From assembly GCA_029212465.1 (NCBI GenBank), contig JARGNV010000001.1, positions 1 to 42,892 on the forward strand: DNA of 42,892 nucleotides, given 5' to 3'. This document shows, in pieces, positions 19,302-27,335 of the stretch. Each line of letters starts with the position of its first letter. Position 1 is the stretch's first letter. A program made the position numbers and the translations under genes. Source of the DNA: Legionellaceae bacterium (GTDB taxonomy: Bacteria > Pseudomonadota > Gammaproteobacteria > Legionellales > Legionellaceae). Below the pieces are notes generated by a model. That model did not search any database. It saw only the letters and a list, made by a program, of their open reading frames with translations, and had not been told where the DNA came from.

Positions 19302-19323
19302 GAAGCTGTCTTCACAGGCTTCT
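19301..19323. other. Stem-loop between barA and the phosphofructokinase gene
   Basis: AGAAGCTGT, loop CTTC, then ACAGGCTTCT: a nine-pair stem with one bulged base beginning at the last base of the barA stop. An A-run, not a T-run, follows on the plus strand, so it is not a standard terminator for barA; it may stabilise the message end or lower expression of the next gene. Confidence 0.45.
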
Positions 19324-19349
19324 AAAAAACAATAAGGATGAATAACATA

Positions 19350-20600
19350 ATGAGAACTATTAAAAATGCAATGTATGCGCAGTCAGGCGGCGTAACCGCG
19401 GTTATTAACGCTTCTGCCTGCGGCGTGATTCAAACAGCACGTAAACACCCCGAACAAATCGGCAAAGTATTTGCTGCACAATCCGGTATTGTGGGCGCAC
19501 TGTCAGAAGCTTTAATTGATACTTCTTTTGAAAGTGATGCAGACATTGCAAAACTCATGCATACCCCTTCAGGTGCTTTTGGCTCCTGCCGACACAAACT
19601 CAAATCAGATGGTGAAGAATTTACGCGCTTACTTGAAGTATTTGAAGCACACAATATTGGCTATTTTTTCTACAATGGTGGCGGAGACTCACAAGATACA
19701 GCCAATAAAGTCGCTGAAATCAGTCAAAAACGCGGCTACCCTATTACCTGTATTGGGATTCCCAAAACAGTGGATAACGACCTCCCCTTTACCGACACAT
19801 GCCCAGGCTTTGGCTCTGTTGCAAAATACGTTGCTGTATCAACCAAAGAAGCAGGTTTTGATGTTGCTTCAATGGCTGAAACATCAACCAAAGTTTTTAT
19901 CCTTGAAGTGATGGGCCGACACGCAGGCTGGATTGCTGCAGCAAGTGGCCTTGCTAGCGAAGCAAATCATGAACCACCACATCTTATTTTATTTCCTGAA
20001 GTCACCTTTAATCCGACCGAATTTATCAGTCGTGTTGATAGTTGCGTTAAAAAACACGGCTATTGTGTCGTGGTGGTTTCTGAAGGTGTCCAAAATGAAG
20101 AGGGTAAGTTTTTAAGTGATGCAGGCCTAAGAGATGCATTTGGACATGCACAACTTGGTGGTGTTGCGCCAGTTCTTGCCAATTTAGTGAAGCAAGAATT
20201 AGGCTACAAATACCACTGGGCCGTTGCTGATTATTTGCAACGCGCAGCGCGCCACATTGCATCAAGCGTTGATGTTGAGCAAGCTTACGCACTCGGAAAA
20301 ACGGCCGTTGAACTTGCACTCGAAGGACAAAACGCCATTATGCCAATCGTGGTTCGAGAAAATGACGCACCGTATCGATGGTCTATTGGACATGTTCCAT
20401 TAAGTGACGTGGCAAACCAAGAGCGTGCGATGCCCAAAGATTTTATCCGTGAAGATGGCATGGGCATTACAGATGCATGTAGACGCTACCTTGCTCCTCT
20501 TATTCAAGGAGAAGCATATCCGCCTTATATCAATGGGCTACCTGATTATGTACAACTTAAGAATGAACTGGTTACGCCAAAGCTTAAGCCTTGGACATAA
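19350..20600 (+). CDS. pfp: 6-phosphofructokinase, pyrophosphate-dependent type
   Basis: Phosphofructokinase of 416 residues converting fructose 6-phosphate and fructose 1,6-bisphosphate; the PPi form is reversible. The phosphate site reads YNGGGDSQDTA, where ATP enzymes have GGDGS, and the catalytic loop reads PKTVDNDLPF. The lysine in PKTVDND (Gly in ATP enzymes) and the bulky residue in the donor loop are marks of PPi use. MGRHAGW (sugar phosphate site) is present. The second ATG (19350) is preferred because AAGGATG sits about ten bases upstream; that sequence itself contains the earlier ATG at 19338. It follows barA by 48 bases and may be co-transcribed. Confidence 0.9.
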   Translation: MRTIKNAMYAQSGGVTAVINASACGVIQTARKHPEQIGKVFAAQSGIVGALSEALIDTSFESDADIAKLMHTPSGAFGSCRHKLKSDGEEFTRLLEVFEAHNIGYFFYNGGGDSQDTANKVAEISQKRGYPITCIGIPKTVDNDLPFTDTCPGFGSVAKYVAVSTKEAGFDVASMAETSTKVFILEVMGRHAGWIAAASGLASEANHEPPHLILFPEVTFNPTEFISRVDSCVKKHGYCVVVVSEGVQNEEGKFLSDAGLRDAFGHAQLGGVAPVLANLVKQELGYKYHWAVADYLQRAARHIASSVDVEQAYALGKTAVELALEGQNAIMPIVVRENDAPYRWSIGHVPLSDVANQERAMPKDFIREDGMGITDACRRYLAPLIQGEAYPPYINGLPDYVQLKNELVTPKLKPWT

Positions 20601-20636
20601 AATATCGCGTTCACACGCTTATACGATTAAAATGCT

Positions 20637-20668
20637 CACACACCAAAGACACGCAACTTTGGTGTGTG
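20637..20668. other. Perfect 12-bp inverted repeat, possible transcription end of the phosphofructokinase gene
   Basis: CACACACCAAAG at 20637-20648 pairs perfectly with CTTTGGTGTGTG at 20657-20668 across an eight-base loop, 37 bases after the stop codon. No T-run follows on either strand, so it is not a textbook intrinsic terminator. It may be a 3' mRNA-protecting hairpin or a terminator needing Rho. Confidence 0.55.
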
Positions 20669-20797
20669 GGCATCCTGACATCAACCCACTTTAATCCAAA
20701 TCAACCGCAAAAAATTATCTTTTAATTTACCAATAAATTCAACAAAAAAACACAAAGGGCAATTAATGCTTTACACCACCTCAGTTTATGATAAAGT

Positions 20798-20826
20798 TTG
20801 CCCCTTTATTAGAAACCTAGTAATAA
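20798..20826 (+). promoter_or_regulatory. Possible promoter of the 24-residue-repeat protein gene
   Basis: TTGCCC (20798-20803), a 17-base spacer, then TAATAA (20821-20826), about 44 bases before the ATG. The -35 lies in TTGCCCCTTT, which nearly mirrors AAAGGGCAA about 45 bases upstream, so an operator or hairpin is possible. The rest of 20669-20797 is AT-rich without other signals. Confidence 0.35.
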
Positions 20827-20869
20827 AATAACTCAAAAATTACAAATCATAGAACTAGAGAGCTACTTA

Positions 20870-23506
20870 ATGATAAATTCAAGATACATTTTGCATATCC
20901 CTCCCGGCATGCCCGCAGAAAAAAATATCCAATTGCTACAAGCACTCCCCTCCAACACTCTAGTCTACCTTGCCCACAATACATCATTAGCAGAAGCAGT
21001 GACTATCGCAAACAGCCTAAAGGAAAACGTACTCATCGTACTTGATCCTAATACACCAGAGGTGGTAGCCATCGCCGTAGCACAAAACCTAAAATCTGGC
21101 ACAAAAATTGGCCTCTCCCCTCAAATATCAGAAAAAGTGGCAGTAGCTGTCGCAAAAAACCTAAACATTGGTGTCTGGCTTAATATTGCTCCCAGCACAC
21201 CACTAGAAATAGCAAAATCTATGGCCAAAAACCTAAGCGCCGAAAGATTTATTTTTCTGCCTGAGAACATACCAGCAGCAACAGCCGAGGGCATAACAAG
21301 CCACTTAAAAGCAGACGTCATACTAGAGATTGCTCCCAATACACCACTAGAAATAGTTGCTGCTATCGCACGCAGTCTAAAAGCTGATACAAGATTTATC
21401 TTTCCCTACAATGCATCACGAGAAACGGCCATAGTCATAGCCAAAAATTTAGAGCCCGGTGCACTCCTTTTTCTTCCTTTCAATACACCAGCAGAAACAA
21501 CAGTAGCCATAGCCACACATCTAAGGGTTGGCACATGTCTTTCTATCGACCCCAATACACCGGCACAAACAACAGCAATAGCCGTAGCAAAAACTTTAGC
21601 ATGTGGTGTAAATTTTCTCATTCACCCCTCTACACCCAAAGCAACGGCCATAGCTATCACACAAAACCTAAAGGCTGGTACATTAGTTGAAATTGACCCC
21701 TATACACCACACGAAACAATCGTTGCTATCGCAGGAAGCTTGAAAACGGGTACAAGCCTTATCCTTCCCCCTTATATACCAAATGCCGTAGCCAAAGACG
21801 TCACAAACAATCTAAATACAGGTGTATGGCTTGCTATTGCTCCCAATACGCCACAAAGCTTAGCCATCGCTATCACACAAAACCTAAAGGCTCGCGCAAA
21901 ATTCCTCTTCCACCCAAAAACACCAGCAGCAACAGCAAAGACTATCGCGCAAAATCTACACGTGGGTGTTATGCTTAATATTGCCCCCAACACACCACTA
22001 GAAACAGCCATCGCTATCGCAAAAAACCTAAAGGCAGATACAAAACTTATTCTTCACCAGAATATGCCAAAAGAAGCCGCCACAGCTATAGCAAAAAACT
22101 TAAAGCCCAGCACGTTCCTTTTCGTTCCTGCTCGGATACCAGAAGACATAGCAGTAGATGTAGCACAAAATATAAACCCCGGTGTATGGCTTGTTATTGC
22201 TCCCAATACGCCACAAAGCTTAGCCATCGCTATCACACAAAACCTAAAGGCTCGCGCAAAATTCCTCTTCCACCCAAAAACACCAGCAGCAACAGCAAAG
22301 ACTATCGCGCAAAATCTACACGTGGGTGTTATGCTTAATATTGCCCCCAACACACCACTAGAAACAGCCATCGCTATCGCAAAAAACCTAAAGGCAGATA
22401 CAAAACTTATTCTTCACCAGAATATGCCAAAAGAAGCCGCCACAGCTATAGCAAAAAACTTAAAGCCCAGCACGTTCCTTTTCGTTCCTGCTCGGATACC
22501 AGAAGACATAGCAGTAGATGTAGCACAAAATATAAACCCCGGTGTATGGCTTGTTATTGAACCCACTACACCACCAGAAATGGCAAAAAGAATCGGGCAA
22601 CACCTAAAGCCTAATACAAAAATTCTCATTCATTCGAAGACACCAACAGCAACTGCTGTAAATATAGTGCACAACATGGGACCTGATGTGTGGCTTGACA
22701 TTGCCCCTGATACGCCCGCAAGAACAGTCATTGCTATGATAACCAGCCTGAAGGCTAACACGAAGTTTCTCCTACACCCTCGTACCCCCCAAGAAACAGC
22801 AGTAGATATAGCGAAAAACCTGGATGTGAGTATTACACTTGCTATCAACCCCAACACATCAGAAAGCACCACAACAGCCGTAGCACAAAACCTAAAAACC
22901 GGTGCGCAACTTCTTTTCTACCCAGATACACCCGAAACAACCGCCGTAGCGATGACGCGCAATCTAAAAGCTAACACAAGGCTCCTCATCCCCCCAAATA
23001 CCCCAAAAAAAACAGCAGTAGCCATAGCACAAAATATAAACACGGAAATCGTACTTAATATATCTTCCGGTACACCTCTAGAAACAGTAAAGGCCATAGT
23101 AAACAATATACAGGCTGGTACACGGTATTTCTTGCACCCCAGAACGCCAGAAGCAGTAGCAATAACCGTAGCACAACTCTTAAAAACGGGTACATGGCTT
23201 CTCATCTCCAAAGATACACCCCAAGAGACAGCGATAGCCATAGCAAAGAATATAAACGCGGGCGTTATACTTGATGTTGACCCCAGTGCACCAAGAGCAT
23301 TAAGAGACGCTATAAGGAAAAACTTACCTGAGAAAACACGACAGTTCCAAAATGCAGCGGCGTCACTATTAGGATTGAGACAAATGGAAGCCAACAACAG
23401 CGGCTTTCTCCCTGATGATGCTGAACGGGCAAAAAGACAAAAAACAGGGGAAGAAAATGCAGGCCCTGCAAAGGAGTGCCCCCAACACCTCGCTCCAGGC
23501 ATTTAA
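20870..23506 (+). CDS. Giant solenoid protein with 33 tandem 24-residue repeats
   Basis: An 878-residue protein that I do not recognise as a named family. After 13 residues it consists of 33 consecutive repeats of 24 residues (one has 25), then a decayed 34th and a 48-residue tail. The repeat consensus is TPxETAxAIAxNLKxGTxLxIxPN: an amphipathic helix (ETAxAIAxNLK), a turn and a short strand (LxIxP). Helix-turn-strand repetition like this predicts a curved alpha/beta solenoid similar to leucine-rich repeats, but with Ala/Ile in place of the usual Leu scaffold and 24 residues instead of the 28-29 of ribonuclease-inhibitor LRRs. No signal peptide or membrane segment is seen. The tail is polar, with a basic cluster AKRQK (about 854-858) and then Glu-rich residues, as in some host-targeted effectors (inference). 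GAGAG precedes the ATG. Confidence 0.85.
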   Translation: MINSRYILHIPPGMPAEKNIQLLQALPSNTLVYLAHNTSLAEAVTIANSLKENVLIVLDPNTPEVVAIAVAQNLKSGTKIGLSPQISEKVAVAVAKNLNIGVWLNIAPSTPLEIAKSMAKNLSAERFIFLPENIPAATAEGITSHLKADVILEIAPNTPLEIVAAIARSLKADTRFIFPYNASRETAIVIAKNLEPGALLFLPFNTPAETTVAIATHLRVGTCLSIDPNTPAQTTAIAVAKTLACGVNFLIHPSTPKATAIAITQNLKAGTLVEIDPYTPHETIVAIAGSLKTGTSLILPPYIPNAVAKDVTNNLNTGVWLAIAPNTPQSLAIAITQNLKARAKFLFHPKTPAATAKTIAQNLHVGVMLNIAPNTPLETAIAIAKNLKADTKLILHQNMPKEAATAIAKNLKPSTFLFVPARIPEDIAVDVAQNINPGVWLVIAPNTPQSLAIAITQNLKARAKFLFHPKTPAATAKTIAQNLHVGVMLNIAPNTPLETAIAIAKNLKADTKLILHQNMPKEAATAIAKNLKPSTFLFVPARIPEDIAVDVAQNINPGVWLVIEPTTPPEMAKRIGQHLKPNTKILIHSKTPTATAVNIVHNMGPDVWLDIAPDTPARTVIAMITSLKANTKFLLHPRTPQETAVDIAKNLDVSITLAINPNTSESTTTAVAQNLKTGAQLLFYPDTPETTAVAMTRNLKANTRLLIPPNTPKKTAVAIAQNINTEIVLNISSGTPLETVKAIVNNIQAGTRYFLHPRTPEAVAITVAQLLKTGTWLLISKDTPQETAIAIAKNINAGVILDVDPSAPRALRDAIRKNLPEKTRQFQNAAASLLGLRQMEANNSGFLPDDAERAKRQKTGEENAGPAKECPQHLAPGI
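20909..23287 (+). repeat. Array of 33 coding 72-bp repeats
   Basis: The DNA counterpart of the 24-residue units. Most units are diverged in sequence (protein pattern kept, bases drifted), typical of an old array, except units 14-18 and 19-23, which are identical. One unit (the tenth) carries an extra codon. Confidence 0.9.
21835..22559 (+). repeat. Recent exact tandem duplication, 360-bp unit
   Basis: Bases 21835-22199 are identical to 22195-22559 (365 bases, offset 360). The offset is exactly five 72-bp units, so the frame and the repeat register are preserved. The identity is bounded by single mismatches at 21834/22194 (c/t) and 22200/22560 (c/a). This is a recent unequal crossover or slippage event, unless it is an assembly artefact. 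Confidence 0.95.
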
Positions 23507-23545
23507 ATAAGGGACACTTCCTGTGTGGCTATAAAAAAGAAACCA

Positions 23546-23971
23546 TTACCGACACCCAGGTGGTCTGTGCTTTGCAGGCAACGTACCACCATCACATGCC
23601 CAAGCAATATCCCCATTTGCATGCAAGATTGGTTTAAAAATGAGGGTGCTCTTCTTACCCACAGCTTCTGTATACACCACAATAATATCAGCCGTTTTAT
23701 CTGCAATTTTAACCGATGCAACATGAGGTGTTGCCTGAGGGCTTTCATAGCCTGTTTCAGCTTGTGTTTTCGGTAACGCGCCCGTACTTAAAACAGACTC
23801 AGACACCACAAGCTTTGCAGGTGCTGCTAAATGCACGCCCTCAATGACACGCGCTCGAATGGTGTAGTCTTGATAAGCAGGAATGGCAATAGATGCCAAA
23901 ATACCAATGATTGCAACCACAATCATCAACTCAATTAAAGTGAACCCTTTGAATTTGACACAAGGTTTCAT
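23546..23971 (-). CDS. pilA: Type IV major pilin
   Basis: Type IVa pilin of 141 residues. The prepilin leader MKPCVKFKG ends in the cleavage site G^FTLIELM, with the conserved Glu5 of the mature protein and a hydrophobic helix [19 protein letters not shown]. The C-terminus has a Cys pair (WACDGG ... PPGC) forming the D-region disulfide. The subunit polymerises into pili for attachment, twitching or DNA uptake after processing by PilD, which is not in the window. The ATG at 23971 is fixed by GGAGG seven bases upstream and by the pilin leader length; the longer frame is rejected. It is divergent from bolA with 87 bases between and convergent with the repeat-protein gene. Confidence 0.94.
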   Translation of the reverse strand: MKPCVKFKGFTLIELMIVVAIIGILASIAIPAYQDYTIRARVIEGVHLAAPAKLVVSESVLSTGALPKTQAETGYESPQATPHVASVKIADKTADIIVVYTEAVGKKSTLIFKPILHANGDIAWACDGGTLPAKHRPPGCR

Positions 23972-24058
23972 ACGTTTCCTCCATGATAAGATGACAAATA
24001 CGTAAAAAATGCTTACACTCCGTGACATCCTTTACGAACGACTTGCTTTGCTTTTCCG

Positions 24059-24370
24059 ATGACTCGAAAAAAACGTCTTCATGATGCGCTATCTTCCGCC
24101 TTATTACCAGTATTTCTAGAAATAGAAGATGAATCAGGTAATCATAGACGCCCAGGTGTTGAAACACACTTTAGAGTCGTCGCGGTTTCTGCGCATTTTA
24201 AAGACCAATCACGGCTAGCACGCCATCGTTTTATAAACGACTTAGCAAGTGATGAATTCAAAAACGGACTGCACGCACTCAGCCTACATTTATACACCCC
24301 TGAAGAGTGGGAAAAGCGCGGTAATGCACCGGCCTCCCCCAATTGCCAACACGCCAAAAACAAGCGTTAA
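24059..24370 (+). CDS. bolA: BolA family protein
   Basis: A 103-residue small protein of the BolA family. The family core is present: LEIEDESGNH, then GVETHFRVVAVSAHFKDQSRLARHR, INDLASDEF, and the end GLHALSLHLYTPEEW, which is the typical BolA (not IbaG/YrbA) C-terminal block. BolA proteins pair with monothiol glutaredoxins in iron-sulfur handling and affect cell shape under stress. The conserved histidine in RHR is in place for cluster binding. No strong ribosome binding site is seen before the ATG. The last residues (about 90-103) are basic and variable. Confidence 0.93.
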   Translation: MTRKKRLHDALSSALLPVFLEIEDESGNHRRPGVETHFRVVAVSAHFKDQSRLARHRFINDLASDEFKNGLHALSLHLYTPEEWEKRGNAPASPNCQHAKNKR

Positions 24371-24375
24371 AATTC

Positions 24376-24388
24376 CATTTGACAAATG
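24376..24388. promoter_or_regulatory. 13-bp palindrome just upstream of a strong promoter
   Basis: CATTTG-A-CAAATG, a perfect inverted repeat whose end is nine bases before the -35 box at 24398. Placement suggests an operator for the promoter that follows, but the binding protein is unknown. Confidence 0.45.
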
Positions 24389-24397
24389 ATCTTTTTT

Positions 24398-24426
24398 TTG
24401 ACAGAATAGTCACCCGATTTTATATT
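24398..24426 (+). promoter_or_regulatory. Near-consensus sigma70 promoter
   Basis: A perfect TTGACA (24398-24403), a 17-base spacer and TATATT (24421-24426). This is the best match to the consensus in the window. Transcription would start at about 24433, only some four bases before the ATG of the small gene at 24437. Confidence 0.65.
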
Positions 24427-24436
24427 TGGATAAATT

Positions 24437-24688
24437 ATGACACACGAAAAAACAGAAGTAACCAATACACAAAAAAACAGTGAAACGCTGAAAAAAAGCC
24501 CTCTGCAAAGCCGTACAAACCTACAACACTTATTTAGGCCCGCGACAGCAGGTGCTGAAATCACGATGCGCCATGTTCGCACGACACAAAAAAGTGAAAA
24601 CAGACCATTTTTTAATGAACTCGCAAACTTTAATCGTGAAAACCTCACCCCTTCTCCTAGCAAAGGTTCAGAAGGCCCAACCATTTAG
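24437..24688 (+). CDS. Small hypothetical protein (83 residues)
   Basis: Unrecognised short protein rich in Thr, Asn, Lys and Glu, with no membrane segment and no fold motif that I can name. It is probably disordered. It has no ribosome binding site, but a strong promoter ends ten bases before its ATG, so it could be translated from an almost leaderless message. The alternative is that the promoter makes a noncoding RNA running toward the inverted-repeat element at 24707. Kept at modest confidence because the frame is open but coding signals are weak. Confidence 0.4.
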   Translation: MTHEKTEVTNTQKNSETLKKSPLQSRTNLQHLFRPATAGAEITMRHVRTTQKSENRPFFNELANFNRENLTPSPSKGSEGPTI

Positions 24689-24706
24689 AACAATAGCTAG
24701 CGCTAT

Positions 24707-24833
24707 GCACTCTGTACTGTTTGGGCTTTATTTTAACGCTTTTCGCAAGCCTGCGTATGCGAACATCCTACTTCGAAATGTTCGATAGGCATTGAAAAAC
24801 GTTAAAATAAAGCCCAAACAGTAAACAGAGTGC
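24707..24833. repeat. 127-bp inverted-repeat element
   Basis: Left arm 24707-24738 (32 bases, starting GCACTCTG, ending TTTTAACG) and right arm 24800-24833 (34 bases) are reverse complements except for one 2-base insertion. The 61 bases between have weaker complementarity (GAACAT/ATGTTC near the tip), so the whole could fold into one long hairpin. There is no open frame, no clear target-site duplication and no T-run. It fits a miniature inverted-repeat element, a structured RNA or a strong bidirectional barrier between the upstream gene and mutS. Confidence 0.8.
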
Positions 24834-24882
24834 GTCCATCAACTAGTAACAAAGCAACACAGTACTCGCCGAGTGCGTACGC

Positions 24883-24913
24883 TTTTGTTAAACTCTTCGC
24901 GATTTTAACAAAA
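24883..24913. promoter_or_regulatory. Palindrome directly upstream of mutS
   Basis: TTTTGTTAAA (24883-24892) and TTTAACAAAA (24904-24913) are perfect 10-bp inverted arms with an 11-base gap, ending 13 bases before the mutS ATG. Two smaller palindromes precede it (ACTCGCCGAGT and GCGTACGC). It could be an operator or an mRNA hairpin that holds the translation start. Confidence 0.4.
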
Positions 24914-24926
24914 TGCTGGGCCTTTC

Positions 24927-27335
24927 ATGTCTGCTGCCGAACACACACCCATGATGCAACAATATTTAGGCATCAAATCAAACCACCCTGATATGCTCCT
25001 ACTCTATCGCATGGGTGATTTTTATGAGCTTTTTTTTGAAGATGCAGTGCACGCAGCAAATCTGCTCGACTTAACCTTAACTCACCGCGGACAATCCAAA
25101 GGAAAGCCCATTCCAATGGCAGGTGTGCCTTACCATGCCCTTGAGAATTATCTCGCGCGCCTCCTCAAAAAAGGTGAATCTGTTGCCATTTGCGAACAAA
25201 TTGGAGACCCTGCTTTAAGCAAAGGGCCTGTTGAGCGCCAAGTGGTGCGCATTGTAACTCCAGGCACCATCACAGATGATGCACTTCTCGATGAAAAAAC
25301 AGATACATTACTGCTTGCCATTCACCAAACGAAAAAAAATATTGGCATCGCATGGGTCGACTTAAGCGGTGGACGCTTTCACCTGATTGAGCTGAACTCA
25401 AAAGCCGAACTCTTTGCAGCGTTAACACGCCTAAACCCTGCCGAAATTTTAGTTGACGAAACACTTGCCCCCACTCTCAACCAAACCTCATATCCCTTGC
25501 ATGTGAGACCTGCTTGGGAGTTTGAACTTGAGCGTGCCAAAACGGCACTCCGCGAGCAGTTTAATGTTTCAGATTTACATGCCTTTGGAGATGCCAATTA
25601 TACCCAAGCTTTTTCTGCAGCAGGTGCCTTACTTGCTTACTTAAACCTCACTCAACGCCAAGCCCTGCCGCATTTAAATACCTTAACCCTTGAAAAAGAT
25701 GAAGACTATTTGGCGCTGGATACAGCCACTCAAACACACCTCGCCCTCTTTAATAATCAACAAGGCACTAAAGAACACACCCTTTTTAATACGCTCGACC
25801 ACACAGCCACCATGATGGGCAGCCGCTACTTGAAGCGTTGGCTTGCAAGACCCCTTCGAAACCATGAAGCCATCAATGCACGTCAGCAAAGCATTGCGGC
25901 ACTGATTCAAAAACAAGATATCGACTTAATTCACCACGCACTCAAAAACACGCGCGACTTAGAACGCATTGCCTCACGCATTGCCCTTAAATCAGCCCGC
26001 CCTCGTGACCTCGTTCAATTGCGTGAAACCCTTGCAGCCTTACCCGAATTACACCAACATTTATTCGAGCAGTATACAACAACCCTTTTAAACGATTTAG
26101 CAGATGCGCTCACACCTAAGCCCGACTTACTAAACTTACTCACCAAAGCACTGGTCGATAACCCACCCATGTTAATTCGAGATGGTGGCGTTATTGCAAC
26201 AGGCTTTGACGCTTTACTAGATGAATACCGCGCACTCAGTGAAAACTCAACCGATGCCCTAAAACAACTCGAAACAGCAGAAAAAGAACGCTCCGGGCTC
26301 TCTACTCTTAAGTTTGGGTTTAATCGTGTACACGGCTACTACATCGAGCTTTCACGCGCTCAATCAACTAACGCACTACCCACACATTACGAGCGTAAAC
26401 AAACCTTAAAAAATACTGAACGCTACATCACCAAAGAGTTAAAAGCATTTGAAGAGCAAGTGCTTTCAGCCGAAGCAAAAGCACTTGCCCGTGAACGCGC
26501 TTTATATGATGAGCTGCTAAATACTTTACAAACCCACATTACAGCACTTACGCACACAGCCTGCGCTATAGCAACCCTTGATGCTTTAAATACCTTGGCT
26601 GAACGTGCCGAAACACTCAATTGGTGCGCACCAAGACTCTCAGAGACACCCGGCATCGATATTAAAGATGGACGACACCCAGTCCTTGAAACATTACTTA
26701 AAAACGAATTTATCGCAAATAACTTAACCCTCACGCCTACTCAAAATACACATTTAATCACAGGCCCCAACATGGGGGGTAAATCAACCTACATGCGCCA
26801 AACTGCGTTAATTGTTATCCTTGCACATATTGGTAGCTATGTGCCTGCAACACACGCACACATAGGCCCTATTGATAAATTATTTACTCGCATTGGCGCC
26901 AATGACGACTTAGCCAAGGGCCGCTCAACTTTCATGGTAGAAATGACAGAAACCGCCTATATCCTAAGGCACGCAACAGCACAAAGCTTGGTTTTGGTCG
27001 ATGAAATTGGGCGTGGCACAAGCACGTGCGATGGCGTGGCACTTGCAAACGCCTGCTGCTTATACCTGGCTGAAACTGTTCGCGCATACACGCTCTTTTC
27101 AACCCATTACTTTGAACTCACAGCACTTGCCGACACATCACCCCATATTCAAAATGTGCATGTAGATGCAACGCTTGCCGATGGAAATATTGTATTTTTA
27201 TATCGCATTAAAGAGGGGCCTGCCAGTGAAAGTTATGGGATTGATGTTGCAGCCCTTGCAGGCATTCCAGCCGCTGTACTCGCACATGCGCGCGAACATT
27301 TGCATCACCTAGAGAAAGATTTATCCGATTCATGA
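24927..27335 (+). CDS. mutS: DNA mismatch repair protein MutS
   Basis: Mismatch-recognition ATPase of 802 residues that binds mispairs and recruits MutL. The mismatch-contacting Phe-Tyr-Glu motif GDFYELF is at 30-36 (Phe32, Glu34). Walker A is [14 protein letters not shown] at about 612, followed by [19 protein letters not shown], Walker [10 protein letters not shown] and the STHYFEL segment. The protein is about 50 residues shorter than E. coli MutS (853) and ends soon after the ATPase domain, so the C-terminal tetramerisation segment is shortened or absent. No strong ribosome binding site is seen at 24927, but the N-terminus matches the family. Its stop overlaps the tamA start in an ATGA. 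Confidence 0.97.
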   Translation: MSAAEHTPMMQQYLGIKSNHPDMLLLYRMGDFYELFFEDAVHAANLLDLTLTHRGQSKGKPIPMAGVPYHALENYLARLLKKGESVAICEQIGDPALSKGPVERQVVRIVTPGTITDDALLDEKTDTLLLAIHQTKKNIGIAWVDLSGGRFHLIELNSKAELFAALTRLNPAEILVDETLAPTLNQTSYPLHVRPAWEFELERAKTALREQFNVSDLHAFGDANYTQAFSAAGALLAYLNLTQRQALPHLNTLTLEKDEDYLALDTATQTHLALFNNQQGTKEHTLFNTLDHTATMMGSRYLKRWLARPLRNHEAINARQQSIAALIQKQDIDLIHHALKNTRDLERIASRIALKSARPRDLVQLRETLAALPELHQHLFEQYTTTLLNDLADALTPKPDLLNLLTKALVDNPPMLIRDGGVIATGFDALLDEYRALSENSTDALKQLETAEKERSGLSTLKFGFNRVHGYYIELSRAQSTNALPTHYERKQTLKNTERYITKELKAFEEQVLSAEAKALARERALYDELLNTLQTHITALTHTACAIATLDALNTLAERAETLNWCAPRLSETPGIDIKDGRHPVLETLLKNEFIANNLTLTPTQNTHLITGPNMGGKSTYMRQTALIVILAHIGSYVPATHAHIGPIDKLFTRIGANDDLAKGRSTFMVEMTETAYILRHATAQSLVLVDEIGRGTSTCDGVALANACCLYLAETVRAYTLFSTHYFELTALADTSPHIQNVHVDATLADGNIVFLYRIKEGPASESYGIDVAALAGIPAAVLAHAREHLHHLEKDLSDS

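Noticed and set aside
20909-23287. 72-bp periodic array as a CRISPR or minisatellite
   Set aside because: The period is three times 24 codons and the frame is open throughout; the units have no spacer/repeat alternation. It is a coding repeat.
21121-23502. Several long open frames on the minus strand inside the repeat gene
   Set aside because: They recur at the repeat period with the same peptide pattern and are antisense shadows of the coding repeats.
23507-23545. Intrinsic terminator between the repeat-protein and pilin genes
   Set aside because: Only a four-pair stem (ACAC/GTGT) is possible, and the A-run beside it is not adjacent to a stable stem.
23972-24058. Sigma54 promoter for the pilin gene (TGTCAC ... 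GTAAGCA)
   Set aside because: Pilin genes often use sigma54, but the GC element is two bases too far from the -24 element and the -24 has TGT instead of TGG.
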